Positions 1 through 8,844 of a stretch of DNA of 64,000 nucleotides are shown one piece after another. Made by a program: the position numbers and the translations under genes. This DNA is from Alopecurus myosuroides. Lineage: Eukaryota; Streptophyta; Magnoliopsida; Poales; Poaceae. The notes beneath the pieces were generated by a model, which had not been told where the DNA came from, made no database searches, and saw only the letters and a list, made by a program, of their open reading frames with translations. The stretch lies in NCBI GenBank assembly GCA_028641055.1, contig CM054063.1, positions 175,136,697 through 175,200,696 of the forward strand. Direction: 5' to 3'. Position 1 is the stretch's first letter. Each line of letters opens with the position of its first letter.

Positions 1-587
1 GTATGAAGGTGGATGATGAGGGTGATGGTACTGGTGGTGATGATGATGACGATCTTGATGATGCCCGGAGCGATGATGGTGACGATGGCGATGATTTCTC
101 CTCTACGGAGAGGAATTTTCCCGGCAGCGTTCTCCCTGCTGGAGAGCTTTTCTCTCTCTGGTGTTTTCCGGCCCGAGGTGGCGGAGGAATAATTCTTCGA
201 TGATAGTCTGGGGCTTAGGGTTCCCTGGGGGTTAAGTACGTGAAAGGGGTCGACCAGAGGTGGGCCAGAGTGGCCACACCACCTGGTGGCGCGGACCAGG
301 GGGCGCGCCACACCATGGTGTGGGCCCCTGGTGGCCCCCCTCTGGCCCCCTTCTGGCTAGGCTCCTCCTCTGAACTTCTAAGACATCTACGGTGTACCCC
401 CTCTTCTTCTGAACTTCTGAAATAGGGTATCTCGACGGTGCTTTTTCTATCAGATTTCTGGTCTCCAAAAATTATAAAACATATAAAATAAGATAAAATA
501 ACATAAGTGGTGCATCATAACATGAAATATATCGATGAATAAATAGAAAATAACAATATAAACCAATGATGCAAAATGTACGTATCA
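1..587 (-). repeat. LTR-type repeat fragment, cut by window edge
   Basis: Read on the minus strand, this begins TGATACGTACATTTTGC at 587 and matches, with divergence, the plus-strand copy at 26004-26728 over its length. Shared landmarks are the ATCGATATATTTCATG segment, a GC-rich block with palindrome-like GGTGGCGCGCC stretches, and the GAT/GAC-rich run at 1-70 (CATCATCAAGATCGTC in the other copy). The TGATAC start is typical of grass LTRs. No coding sequence is visible; the small ORFs on both strands are by-products of the GC-rich block. The far end lies outside the window. Family name not recognised with certainty. Confidence 0.6.
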
Positions 588-837
588 CGTCCCTTTGAGA
601 TAGTTTCCCCACATCCTCCACATTAACAGTCTGACACGTGTCCCTATCGTGGTCAAGGACCTACGCCTCTAGTTCCCTTTTTTTCCGTTCCCTTACACAG
701 CAAAAACCATCGCAACGCACGCCCATGGCTGAGATGCTCATAACCAATCATGTCCCCTTCGCTCCGCCGTGACCCAACCTTAGCCGGAGAAAACGTAGCC
801 GAAGCACCGCCGCCTCAGACTAGCAACACCATGATCC

Positions 838-1273
838 GCCCTAGGGAGAACGACATCCCGCCGCTCAGAGTAGCACCTTGTGCCGCTGGGAGCAGCCTCT
901 ACCGCGCTTGGAGCAGCACCTTGCACCTTTGGGAGCAACCTCTCCCGCCGCTGGGAGCACCACCTTGCACCGCTGGGAGCAACCTCTCCCGCCACTGGGA
1001 GCACCACCTCGCTGCACTGGGAGCATCCTATCCCTCCGCTTGGAGCAGCTCCTTGCGCCTCTAGGAGCAACCTCTCCCACCGCTGGGAGCACCAACTTGC
1101 GCCGCTAGGAGCATCCTCTTCCGCCGATGAGAGCATCTCCTAGCACCGCGGGGAGCACGACCTACCGCCGCTGGGAGCATCTCCTCACGGCGTAGGGAGC
1201 ACGACATCTCGCTGCACAGAGCATCTCCTCACCCTGTGGGGAGCTCGACCTCCGGCCTCTAGGAGCACCAAAG
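838..1273. repeat. 22-bp tandem minisatellite, about 19 units
   Basis: The core CGCTGGGAGCA recurs about every 22 bp, followed by an alternating CCTCTCCC or CACCTTGC half. Units are clearly diverged, so the array is old. Because 22 is not a multiple of 3, three units (66 bp) encode 22 residues and every reading frame carries the same peptide period. This explains the overlapping ORFs on both strands here without any gene being present. The 588-837 stretch to its left shows nothing recognisable. Confidence 0.8.
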
Positions 1274-1401
1274 TGTTCCGTCCGCAAAAATGATAGCCGT
1301 GATTGGAAGCACCGTCGACCATGGCAGGCACTTCAGAGGCGCTCGACGCTGGTAGCGCTGACGATTTACCCTCGGTACCACTACCGTCGTCGATGGAAGC
1401 A

Positions 1402-1406
1402 CCCAA
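1402..1406. repeat. Target site duplication of T1, left copy (CCCAA)
   Basis: CCCAA directly precedes the TG of the left LTR and recurs exactly at 16457-16461 just after the CA of the right LTR. A perfect 5-bp duplication shows that both LTRs belong to one insertion event. Confidence 0.93.
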
Positions 1407-2282
1407 TGTCGGGGGGTTACCCCCCGAGTAGGGTAAAGACAAGTGGTAAAAGCAACTATCAGAAGAGAGGTTTGGTCGAGTAACCGCCTACCCGGTACTT
1501 GCTACCCGGTCGACTGCTACTCGGTCTCACCTCAAGATGACCAGAAGAAAGAATCAATCAAGTTCTGTCCATTCGAGTAGAAGAGTTGGCCCGAGTAAAA
1601 CTGGCGGGAACCTACTCGGGCCAGAAAGTCAAAGGAGCCGTTCTGACACAGGATCCCGCGTATCCTGGGTCCGTACTTGGCACTATTCGAACTACTGTTC
1701 ATCTGGGACCGGCCTGCCTGACAGTGACAGCATGGAAGCAGGCGGTCGCAGGATAAGGGGGCCCCAGTCTGTGTTTGGCACAGTGATACCAGTCTGTCCC
1801 CTTGGTTTTGCCCAACGACTTTCCGGATGCAGCCAAGATTAGGAACCAATGCTGTCAGCGGGAACTCGGAAGAAGGACGATGTGCACACTATGTCGACAC
1901 TTGTCCATGTTTGGACGTACCTGGCTGGGCACCGTGTATATAAGGTGCCCCGCCGCCTCCTGCGTGAGGGATCGCGTGCTGGAACACATTGTGACCTAAT
2001 TCTTGACCTAGTTCATCACGTAGAGAGGAGAGTGGCTACTCGGTAGCAAGAACAATGTACTGTGGCCACTCGGTGAGACGCCAGAATACATAGAGAAAGG
2101 CAGGAGTAGGGGTTTTACTTCCTCACGAGGGCCCTGAACCTGGGTAGATCGTGCTGTTTGCAGTGTTTACTTCGTACCTCACGCGGCTACTCGTCGCGTG
2201 ATCCCTCCCCGAGCACCTCCAGCGTTCTTCGTCCCCACATCTTTAGCCATCCTATGGCATCTGCCGTGACACCACCACGACA
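1407..2282 (+). repeat. T1 5' LTR
   Basis: Begins TGTCGGGGGG and ends ACGACA. A promoter TATA box lies at 1937-1944. The first ATG of the gag frame (2254) lies inside the LTR, 29 bp before its end. The LTR is rich in CTCGG/ACTCGG words, as is the rest of the element. Confidence 0.93.
1937..1944 (+). promoter_or_regulatory. TATA box of T1 5' LTR
   Basis: TATATAAG within CCGTGTATATAAGGTGCC; the matching copy in the 3' LTR is at 16111-16118. Transcription would start about 30 bp downstream, which puts the gag ATG at 2254 in the R/U5 part of the transcript. Confidence 0.7.
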
Positions 2283-3543
2283 GTTGGCCCCCACCGTGGG
2301 GCAACCAGCGGCGCTGGCTGGAGTTTCTGTTCGGACGGGATCTTCTTCAGCGGAGCGCGTAGTCTGTGGCCTTGTCCACAGATTCGGCTCCTTCGACTTC
2401 GTCACCGACAACGCCGGCGATTTCGGCGGCAGGGCCATGCTGGAGGGCGGCTCGGTGATCTCCTTCGGCTCTCACCTCGTCTACGTCGCCACCGTCGCCA
2501 ACCGCGCGTATCCCGAGCTGGTGCATAACGCGGAGGATCCCCCCGCGGTGATCGCTGCTCGCGGAAGGCCCGCGTGCCGTTCTGCGGACCGCGCTGAGGT
2601 GATGGTGACGGGCTTGGCGGCAAACGCTGGCGCGGCCGCTACTGGCGCCGCGGCCGTCGTCGAGGATCTTGCTGCACCGAGCGCTGGTGGCAGGACTCAC
2701 AGGCCTTACGAGAAGGAATGCAACTTGCCGCCTTCCACTACTCCGACTATTCCCGCGTCGGCTGGGCGACTTGGCATGCCGACTCCCACCGACATCGAGC
2801 TTCTAGCCATGAAGGAGCAGCTCGAGCGGCAACGCCTGGAGCTGCTTGCCGAGCAGGCGGAGTTGGATAAGGTGAGGTTGGAGTTGAGTCTAGATCAGCT
2901 CGAGTACAACAAGGCTCACGGCTTCACGCTAGTCACTAGGAGGGCTAGCAGAGTAGGCGCCACGCGGCGTAATCTTGGTGCCGAGATGGCGACAGTTGTA
3001 GAGGTTCCTGCTCAGTCCGCCACCGCAAACACATCCACCAGACCCAGATATAGCACCCCCGCCAAGACACTGAGAGCTGCAGAGGCTGTAGCTGCCGAGT
3101 TGCCTCGTCTAGACGGCGACGCACGTGTTAGGCAGCAAGAAAGGCTCAACGAGTTGGTGTTGGAGGCTGCTAGGCAGAACGAGGAGTTCCGAAAAGCCAA
3201 CCCTGGTGCCGGAGCTTCTCAGGTGGTGCACTCGCACGCGGCTAGATCTAATGATCAGGCCTCGTCCCCGCACCCCAGCCGCGAGAAGAGCCGCAGCGGA
3301 CGTTCGGCCAGAGATAGGCAAATGCAGGTGTATGACCCGGCTGCTGCCGCGAGACAGCTTTCTGTGCCGCAGCAGCCCGGGCAGGAACACAACGCTGCAA
3401 GAGCAGACTCTCAAGCCCATCAAGCTCAAAGCCAGGCCCGAGATGAAGCGCGTCCAGGTCCTTCTCGGCGTCCCGCTGCTCCGCCTACTCGGCAGAGGCA
3501 GCAGCCGCGCGCAGTGGCGCCAGTCGCCAACCCGGTGGAATAG
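2254..3543 (+). CDS. T1 gag leader region, ends at premature TAG
   Basis: The first in-frame ATG lies in the LTR (2254), and the frame runs through the primer-binding site, which encodes QLAPTVG, into a leader domain with a GSFDFVTDNAGDFGG segment. T2 has a similar segment at the same place. A charged helical stretch follows (about 2800-2930, rich in E, Q, L and R), then a Pro/Arg/Gln-rich tail. The frame stops at TAG 3541-3543 but continues open in the same frame into gag. T2 has no stop at this position, so the TAG is best read as a nonsense mutation splitting one gag protein, possibly CAG to TAG in a methylatable CHG context. Whether this piece alone is stable or used is unknown. Confidence 0.7.
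   Translation: MASAVTPPRQLAPTVGQPAALAGVSVRTGSSSAERVVCGLVHRFGSFDFVTDNAGDFGGRAMLEGGSVISFGSHLVYVATVANRAYPELVHNAEDPPAVIAARGRPACRSADRAEVMVTGLAANAGAAATGAAAVVEDLAAPSAGGRTHRPYEKECNLPPSTTPTIPASAGRLGMPTPTDIELLAMKEQLERQRLELLAEQAELDKVRLELSLDQLEYNKAHGFTLVTRRASRVGATRRNLGAEMATVVEVPAQSATANTSTRPRYSTPAKTLRAAEAVAAELPRLDGDARVRQQERLNELVLEAARQNEEFRKANPGAGASQVVHSHAARSNDQASSPHPSREKSRSGRSARDRQMQVYDPAAAARQLSVPQQPGQEHNAARADSQAHQAQSQARDEARPGPSRRPAAPPTRQRQQPRAVAPVANPVE
2285..2302 (+). other. Primer-binding site of T1 (tRNA-Lys CUU)
   Basis: TGGCCCCCACCGTGGGGC lies two bases after the LTR end. It matches the complement of the 3' end of plant tRNA-Lys(CUU) at 17 of 18 positions; the mismatch is C for G at position 5. T2 has the perfect version. 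The site lies inside the gag reading frame. Confidence 0.85.
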
Positions 3544-5703
3544 CCAGCAGCTGTGCAGGTGGATAGATATGATGATGGCTACTCGGCCATGGAGATGGCT
3601 GGCTATGATGTCAATGATCGTGTTGGCGAGCGCATGCTGGCGCCTGGAGATGCGAGGCATCAGCTGGACCGGATCAGCTTGTCGGCGCGGCTGGAAAACA
3701 CGGGTCCTCCTGGCCCCGAGTGCTTTGGCCCGCGCATCATGAACGAGCCATCCGTGAAGAACTTCCAGCTCGCAAGGGGCACCAAGAGCTACAATGGCAG
3801 CACCAAGCCGGAAGATTGGCTCAATGACTATGTCACCGCGGTCCATATCGCGAACGGCAACAGAAGATGGGCGGTGCGCTATGTTCCGCAGATGCTAGAG
3901 GGTCCAGCTCGCACTTGGCTCAACAACTTGCCCAAGAACAGCATCAACTGCTGGCTGGACTTCTCGGACGCCTTCATCAGCAACTTCACCAGCACCTACA
4001 AGAGGCCGAATAGGCCACAGCAGCTGTCCGCTTGCAGACAGCGAGAAGACGAGACGGATCGCGAGTATCTTACTCGATGGAGTACATTGAGGAACACCTG
4101 TGAAGGTGTGAATGAAGCCCAGGCCATCACTTGGTTTGCGCAGGGATGCAGGCATGGCAGCATGTTGTGGCAGAGATTGCAGAGGGAGATGCCAAATACT
4201 CTGGCGGAGACCATCAAGATTGCGGATCAGTACGCACTTGGTGATCCTACTCAGCCCCTGATGGACTCCTCTGAGCCAAGAAGAAACTTCAGCAAGCGCA
4301 ACGAGTTCCGCAACAAGCGCCGAATAGATACTCGGTATGATCCTGAAGAGGTGAATGCAGTGACTGTTGGAGCTGGTGGTAGCCAAAGGCAGAAACCTGC
4401 TGGAGCCTACGGGCAGAACCAGAACCAGGGCCAAGGCAACAAGAAACCATTTCGCACTTCTCAGTCGGGTAGCGGAAACTCCGAGCAGCCGAAGAAGTTT
4501 GTCTTTGATGACATGAAGGATGGCCCATGCAGTTTTCACACTCATCATCCCTCCAGGCCTGCTAACCACACTACTCGGCAGTGCGAGTGGTGGGATGTGA
4601 TCAAGAGTGATGGCTTGCCTCCTCCTCCTCCTCTGCCAGCGGCCAATGCCAATGTGCAGCCTACTCGCGCACCCGCAGCTCGGCCGCCAGTGTACCCGAG
4701 AAGAGAGAATGTGAACCAGGTGGCTTTAGGAGCCAACCGTCACTTCAACAATGAGGGCTACCGCAACAACAACAACAACTACAACCGCAACAACAACAAC
4801 AGAGGCAACAACAACTACCAGGGCAACAACAACAACGGCAACAATGGGGGCGGAGGCTCCAACCAGTACCAAGAGCACCACGAGAGCTACATGATCTTCA
4901 CCTCTGAGCCAGTCGACAAGCAATCACAACACAGGCGTGCCATGGAGGTCAATGCAGTGATTCCTGCTGTCCCTCACTATATGTATTGGTGTGACCAGGA
5001 GATCAGGTGGTCTCGAGTAGATCATCCCAAGGTGATGCCCAACCCGGGTAGCTACGCCTTGGTGCTGGATCCTACCTTCCTGGGTCCCGAGAAGAATGTG
5101 AGGTTCAGCAAGGTGCTAATCGACAACGGCAGCAGCATCAACATCGTGTACAAAGACACGCTCGAGAAGCTTGGCCTGGCCGAGAACATGATGCTGCCCA
5201 GCAAAACCACCTTCCATGGGATTGTGCCCGGGATCTCGTGCAACCCGATTGGCCGAGTATGGATAGATGTGCTATTCGGCACCAGGGAGAACTGCCGCAC
5301 AGAGCGCCTGCAGTTCGAAGTGGTTGATCATCAGAGTCCTTACCATGCTCTACTCGGCAGGCCTGCTCTAAGCAAGTTCATGGCCTCTACTCATGTTGCA
5401 TATCTGAAGATGAAGATCCCTGGTCCCAATGGCATAATTACTATCTCGGGTGATTACAAGAAGTCCATGGAGTGTGCCTCTGCTGGTTCCCAGTTGGCGG
5501 AGTCGATGGTGATTGCTGCCGAGAAGAAGAAGATGTATGAGGTGGTGGCTATGGCGCAATCCGCGCAAGCTGGCGCGCAAGGCGTGCCGAGTACCCAACA
5601 CGGGACCGCATTCCAGGCATCTCAGGAGACCAAGAAGGTCCAGGTCGACCCCGAGTTCCCCGACCGCGTAGCCATCATTGGCTCCGGGTTGGCGGAGAAA
5701 TAG
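3544..5703 (+). CDS. T1 gag and aspartic protease
   Basis: Continues the leader frame after the TAG at 3541. It holds a retrotransposon gag (capsid) domain around 3730-4260, with the YNGSTKPEDWLNDYV and YKRPNR signatures. A variant zinc knuckle C-x2-H-x9-H-x4-C follows near 4528-4585, then an Asn-rich low-complexity run from AAC repeats (about 4760-4860). The aspartic protease has an active-site DNGSS at 5122 (LIDNGSSINIVY). The frame ends at TAG 5701-5703, and pol continues in the same frame with no gap. T2 has the same stop at the homologous position, so this one may be a genuine recoding site. The product would package element RNA and mature the polyprotein. Confidence 0.88.
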   Translation, partial: PAAVQVDRYDDGYSAMEMAGYDVNDRVGERMLAPGDARHQLDRISLSARLENTGPPGPECFGPRIMNEPSVKNFQLARGTKSYNGSTKPEDWLNDYVTAVHIANGNRRWAVRYVPQMLEGPARTWLNNLPKNSINCWLDFSDAFISNFTSTYKRPNRPQQLSACRQREDETDREYLTRWSTLRNTCEGVNEAQAITWFAQGCRHGSMLWQRLQREMPNTLAETIKIADQYALGDPTQPLMDSSEPRRNFSKRNEFRNKRRIDTRYDPEEVNAVTVGAGGSQRQKPAGAYGQNQNQGQGNKKPFRTSQSGSGNSEQPKKFVFDDMKDGPCSFHTHHPSRPANHTTRQCEWWDVIKSDGLPPPPPLPAANANVQPTRAPAARPPVYPRRENVNQVALGANRHFNNEGYRNNNNNYNRNNNNRGNNNYQGNNNNGNNGGGGSNQYQEHHESYMIFTSEPVDKQSQHRRAMEVNAVIPAVPHYMYWCDQEIRWSRVDHPKVMPNPGSYALVLDPTFLGPEKNVRFSKVLIDNGSSINIVYKDTLEKLGLAENMMLPSKTTFHGIVPGISCNPIGRVWIDVLFGTRENCRTERLQFEVVDHQSPYHALLGRPALSKFMASTHVAYLKMKIPGPNGIITISGDYKKSMECASAGSQLAESMVIAAEKKKMYEVVAMAQSAQAGAQGVPSTQHGTAFQASQETKKVQVDPEFPDRVAIIGSGLAEK
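5701..5703 (+). other. In-frame UAG between protease and RT
   Basis: Context AAA UAG GAA AGC GAG CUC AUC. The reading frame is open on both sides, and the first residues after the stop (ESELIHFLRE) belong to the usual RT N-terminus. T2 has AAA UAG GAA GGC GAG CUC AUC at 59448-59446. A candidate stop-codon readthrough site; the alternative is an inherited inactivating mutation. Confidence 0.6.
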
Positions 5704-8700
5704 GAAAGCGAGCTCATCCACTTCCTCCGTGAGAATCGGGATGTATTCTCCTGGTCCAATGAAGATCTACCAGGAGTCCCGAGGGAGTTGGTTGAGCACT
5801 CATTGCATGTGCGTCCTGACGCCAAGCCAGTGAAGCAGGCTATGCGCCGCTTCGGAGATGAGAGAAGGAAGGCCATTGGTGACCAGATCACCAAGCTGCT
5901 GATAAGCAATTTCATCATGGAGGTGCTGCATCCGGATTGGCTAGCCAACCCGGTCATGGTCGAGAAGAAGAAGGAGGATCCCAAGGCTGCCACTGCATGG
6001 CGCATGTGTGTCGACTACACCGACTTGAACAAGGCATGCCCCAAGGATCCCTTCCCGCTACCTCGCATCGATCAGGTGATCGATTCCACTGCTGGTTGTG
6101 AACTTTTGTCTTTCATAGATGCCTACTCTGGTTTCCACCAGATTGCACTCAATCCTGCTGATCAAATAAAGACTGCTTTCATTACCCCGTACGGGGCTTA
6201 TTGCTATCGTGTCATGTGTTTTGGCTTGAGGAATGCGGGTGCAACCTATCAGAGATGCATGCAGAAATGCTTGCACGACCAGCTCGGCAAGAATGTGCAG
6301 GTGTACGTAGATGACATTGTCATCAAAACGAATAAAACACATACTCTGCTTGCCGACCTGGAGGAAACCTTTGCTAACCTACGCAAGTACAAAATGAAGC
6401 TGAATCCGAGTAAATGCACCTTTGGTGTCCCGGCTGGTAAGCTACTCGGCTTCCTGGTGTCTAGTCGGGGCATTGAAGCTAATCCTTCAAAGATAAAAGC
6501 TATTGAGAGCATGTCTTTGCCGAGATCACTGAAGGATGTACAGAAGTTCACTGGTTGCTTAGCATCTCTGAGCCGTTTTCTGGGCCGAATGGGCGAGAAG
6601 GCACTGCCTCTGTACCAATTGATGAAGAAAAGTGACAAGTTTGTCTGGACACCGCAAGCGGATGTGGCATTCAACGAGCTGAAAGCAATGCTGGCTAGCG
6701 CTCCCATCTTGGCTAGTCCGCTACCCAAGGAGCCAATGCTGTTGTACATTGCTGCGACTAACCGAGTAGTCAGTGTGGTGATTGTGGTGGAACGAGAAGA
6801 AGAAGGCAAGAGTGTGCAGCGCCCAGTGTACTATCTTAGTGAAGTGTTGTCCAGCTCCAAGCAAAACTACCCGCACTACCAGAAGATGATCTACGGCGTG
6901 TACCTGGGCGCCAAGAAGCTAAAGCATTATTTCCAAGAGCATCCTATCACGGTTGTGAGCTCTGCTCCCATCTCGGATATCATGGGCAACAAGGAGGCGA
7001 GTGGCAGAGTAGCCAAGTGGGCAATCGAGCTGGCCGCGTATGCACCCGCGTACGCGAGAAGAGAAGCCATCAAGTCTCAGATTCTGGCGGAATTCCTGGT
7101 GGATTGGGCCGAGGTGCAGTATGAACCTCCTGCTCCAGTTTCTAATTACTGGAAGATGCACTTTGATGGCTCGAAGGTGAAGGAAGGCCTTGGTGCTGGC
7201 GTAGTGCTTACGTCACCCAAGCGAGATCAACTCAAGTATGTGCTACAGATTCACTTCAAGGCATCCAACAATGTAGCAGAGTATGAGGCAGTGGTGCATG
7301 GCTTGCGAGTAGCCAAGGAGGTTGGCGTGCAGAGCATTATATGCTATGGGGATTCAGATCTGGTGGTGCAGCAAGTCTCTGGCACTTGGGATGCTCTGGA
7401 TGCCAACATGGCATCATATCGCTTCCTGGTGCAGTCTATGACTGGGTTCTTCGAAGGCTGTGAGTTCCAGCATATTCACCGAGCAGAGAACGAAGCAGCA
7501 GATGAGTTATCCAAGTTGGGATCTTCTCGGCAATCCATCCCGGCGGGAGTCGCCTTGGAGCACTTGAGGAAGTTGTCCATCAAGCCTTCTCCCAACTCGG
7601 AGTCCATATTTGTTCCTTCTCTGCCAAGTGAGGAATCTGATCCCATGGAGATTGACTGGGAGAGTGCTACAGGAAACCCGGGGACTGCCGTCCTCTACTC
7701 GGGGACTGCCATTCCTTACTCGGGGACTGCCATTCCTTACTCGGGGACTGCCACTCCTTACTCGGGGACTGCCACTCCTTACTCGGGGACTGCTGTCCTT
7801 AACCCGGGGACTGTCGCATTCATTGAGGAAGTCCTTGCTAATCGGTCTGGGCTTCAGAGAAGTGCTCCCATCCCTAAAGAGCAACCAGAGGTACCCGTCC
7901 CAATGGAACTGGACGAACCAGTGTTTCCCATACGGGAGACACCGAGTTGGGCTATGCCCATATTATCCTTTCTAAGGGACGGCACTCTGCCAGAAGATGA
8001 GGTGGCTGCAAGACAGATTCAGAGAAGATCCAAGGGCTACACTATAGTCCGAGATGTGCTGCATAAGAGAAGTGCCACCGGCGTGCTGCAACGTTGTGTG
8101 GACCCAGCAGAAGGAGAAGAGATCCTGGTAGAGATACACCAAGGAGAATGCGGGCACCATGCCTCTTCTCGGGCATTGGTGAAGAAAGCTTTTCGGCATG
8201 GCTTCTACTGGCTCACAGCACTGCAGCAAGCCGAGGACATCGTGAGGAAGTGCAATGGCTGCCAGATGTTCGCGAGTAAGATTCACATGCCTGCTTCCGA
8301 GCTGAAAACAATTCCTATCACTTGGCCATTTGCTCTTTGGTGTTTGGACATGGTCGGGCCCTTCCAGCCGGCTAGAGGCAACATGACTCACATCTTGGTC
8401 ATGGTGGATAAGTTCACCAAGTGGATCGAGGTGAAGCCTATTCGGAGGTGCGATGGGGCCACAGCTGTGAAATTCGTGAAGGATGTGATCCTGAGATATG
8501 GCTACCCGCACAGCATCATCACCGACAACGGCACAAATTTTGCTGAGGGAGCAATGGTGCGGTTCTGCAGGGATAAGCATATCCGACTAGACGTTGCGTC
8601 TGTTGCGCATCCAGCCTCCAATGGACAAGTTGAAAGAGAAAATGGCATGGTACTGGCAGGCATAAAGCCAAGGCTGATGGAGCCACTGCTGAAAACACCT

Positions 8701-8844
8701 GGGTGTTGGTTAGACGAGTTGCCAGCGGTGTTGTGGAGTCTAAGGACTACCCCTAACCGGTCAACCGGCTACACGCCATTCTTCTTGGTATACGGGGCTG
8801 AAGCCGTGTTGCCAATAGACTTAGAGCATGACTCCCCCGAGTAA
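5704..8844 (+). CDS. T1 pol: RT, RNase H, archaeal-type RNase H, integrase core
   Basis: RT occupies about 5750-6500, with FIDAYSGFHQI and the catalytic YVDD at 6304-6315. The Ty3-type RNase H covers about 6720-7110. A second, archaeal-type RNase H (7156-7525) shows HFDGS, NNVAEYEA, GDSDLVVQQ and the terminal ADELSKLGS. A linker follows with heptapeptide repeats (SGTAIPY type). Integrase has an HHCC finger (GECGHH...CNGC, about 8140-8270) and catalytic Asp 8347, Asp 8524 and Glu 8632, the last two 35 residues apart (D,D35E). The frame stops early at TAA 8842-8844 because a C run at 8834-8838 is one base short; the integrase C-terminus continues in another frame. There is no separate ATG logic: this is the polyprotein continuation after UAG 5701. 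Confidence 0.9.
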   Translation, partial: ESELIHFLRENRDVFSWSNEDLPGVPRELVEHSLHVRPDAKPVKQAMRRFGDERRKAIGDQITKLLISNFIMEVLHPDWLANPVMVEKKKEDPKAATAWRMCVDYTDLNKACPKDPFPLPRIDQVIDSTAGCELLSFIDAYSGFHQIALNPADQIKTAFITPYGAYCYRVMCFGLRNAGATYQRCMQKCLHDQLGKNVQVYVDDIVIKTNKTHTLLADLEETFANLRKYKMKLNPSKCTFGVPAGKLLGFLVSSRGIEANPSKIKAIESMSLPRSLKDVQKFTGCLASLSRFLGRMGEKALPLYQLMKKSDKFVWTPQADVAFNELKAMLASAPILASPLPKEPMLLYIAATNRVVSVVIVVEREEEGKSVQRPVYYLSEVLSSSKQNYPHYQKMIYGVYLGAKKLKHYFQEHPITVVSSAPISDIMGNKEASGRVAKWAIELAAYAPAYARREAIKSQILAEFLVDWAEVQYEPPAPVSNYWKMHFDGSKVKEGLGAGVVLTSPKRDQLKYVLQIHFKASNNVAEYEAVVHGLRVAKEVGVQSIICYGDSDLVVQQVSGTWDALDANMASYRFLVQSMTGFFEGCEFQHIHRAENEAADELSKLGSSRQSIPAGVALEHLRKLSIKPSPNSESIFVPSLPSEESDPMEIDWESATGNPGTAVLYSGTAIPYSGTAIPYSGTATPYSGTATPYSGTAVLNPGTVAFIEEVLANRSGLQRSAPIPKEQPEVPVPMELDEPVFPIRETPSWAMPILSFLRDGTLPEDEVAARQIQRRSKGYTIVRDVLHKRSATGVLQRCVDPAEGEEILVEIHQGECGHHASSRALVKKAFRHGFYWLTALQQAEDIVRKCNGCQMFASKIHMPASELKTIPITWPFALWCLDMVGPFQPARGNMTHILVMVDKFTKWIEVKPIRRCDGATAVKFVKDVILRYGYPHSIITDNGTNFAEGAMVRFCRDKHIRLDVASVAHPASNGQVERENGMVLAGIKPRLMEPLLKTPGCWLDELPAVLWSLRTTPNRSTGYTPFFLVYGAEAVLPIDLEHDSPE
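7679..7820 (+). repeat. 21-bp coding tandem repeat containing the polypurine-tract word
   Basis: Six full units and one partial of CGGGGACTGCCATTCCTTACT (variants in the last ten bases) encode repeated SGTA(I/T/V)(P/L)Y between the second RNase H and integrase. Each full unit contains TCGGGGACTGC or its one-base variant, the same 11-mer that abuts the 3' LTR at 15571-15581. Confidence 0.9.

Noticed and set aside
750..1143. Several overlapping ORFs of 76-118 codons on both strands
   Set aside because: All are produced by the 22-bp tandem repeat; no start context, domain or splice structure.
3109..3846. 245-codon minus-strand ORF opposite T1 gag
   Set aside because: Shadow of the GC-rich gag frame; no known motif, crosses the leader-gag boundary.
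4760..4860. AAC microsatellite as a separate repeat locus
   Set aside because: It is the Asn-rich low-complexity part of the gag protein and stays in frame.
7679..7820. CRISPR-like appearance of regular repeats
   Set aside because: Units are contiguous with no unique spacers, lie in a coding frame and the DNA is from a plant nucleus.
6249..8580. Minus-strand ORFs of 186 and 202 codons opposite pol
   Set aside because: Complementary frames of conserved RT and integrase; no independent signature.
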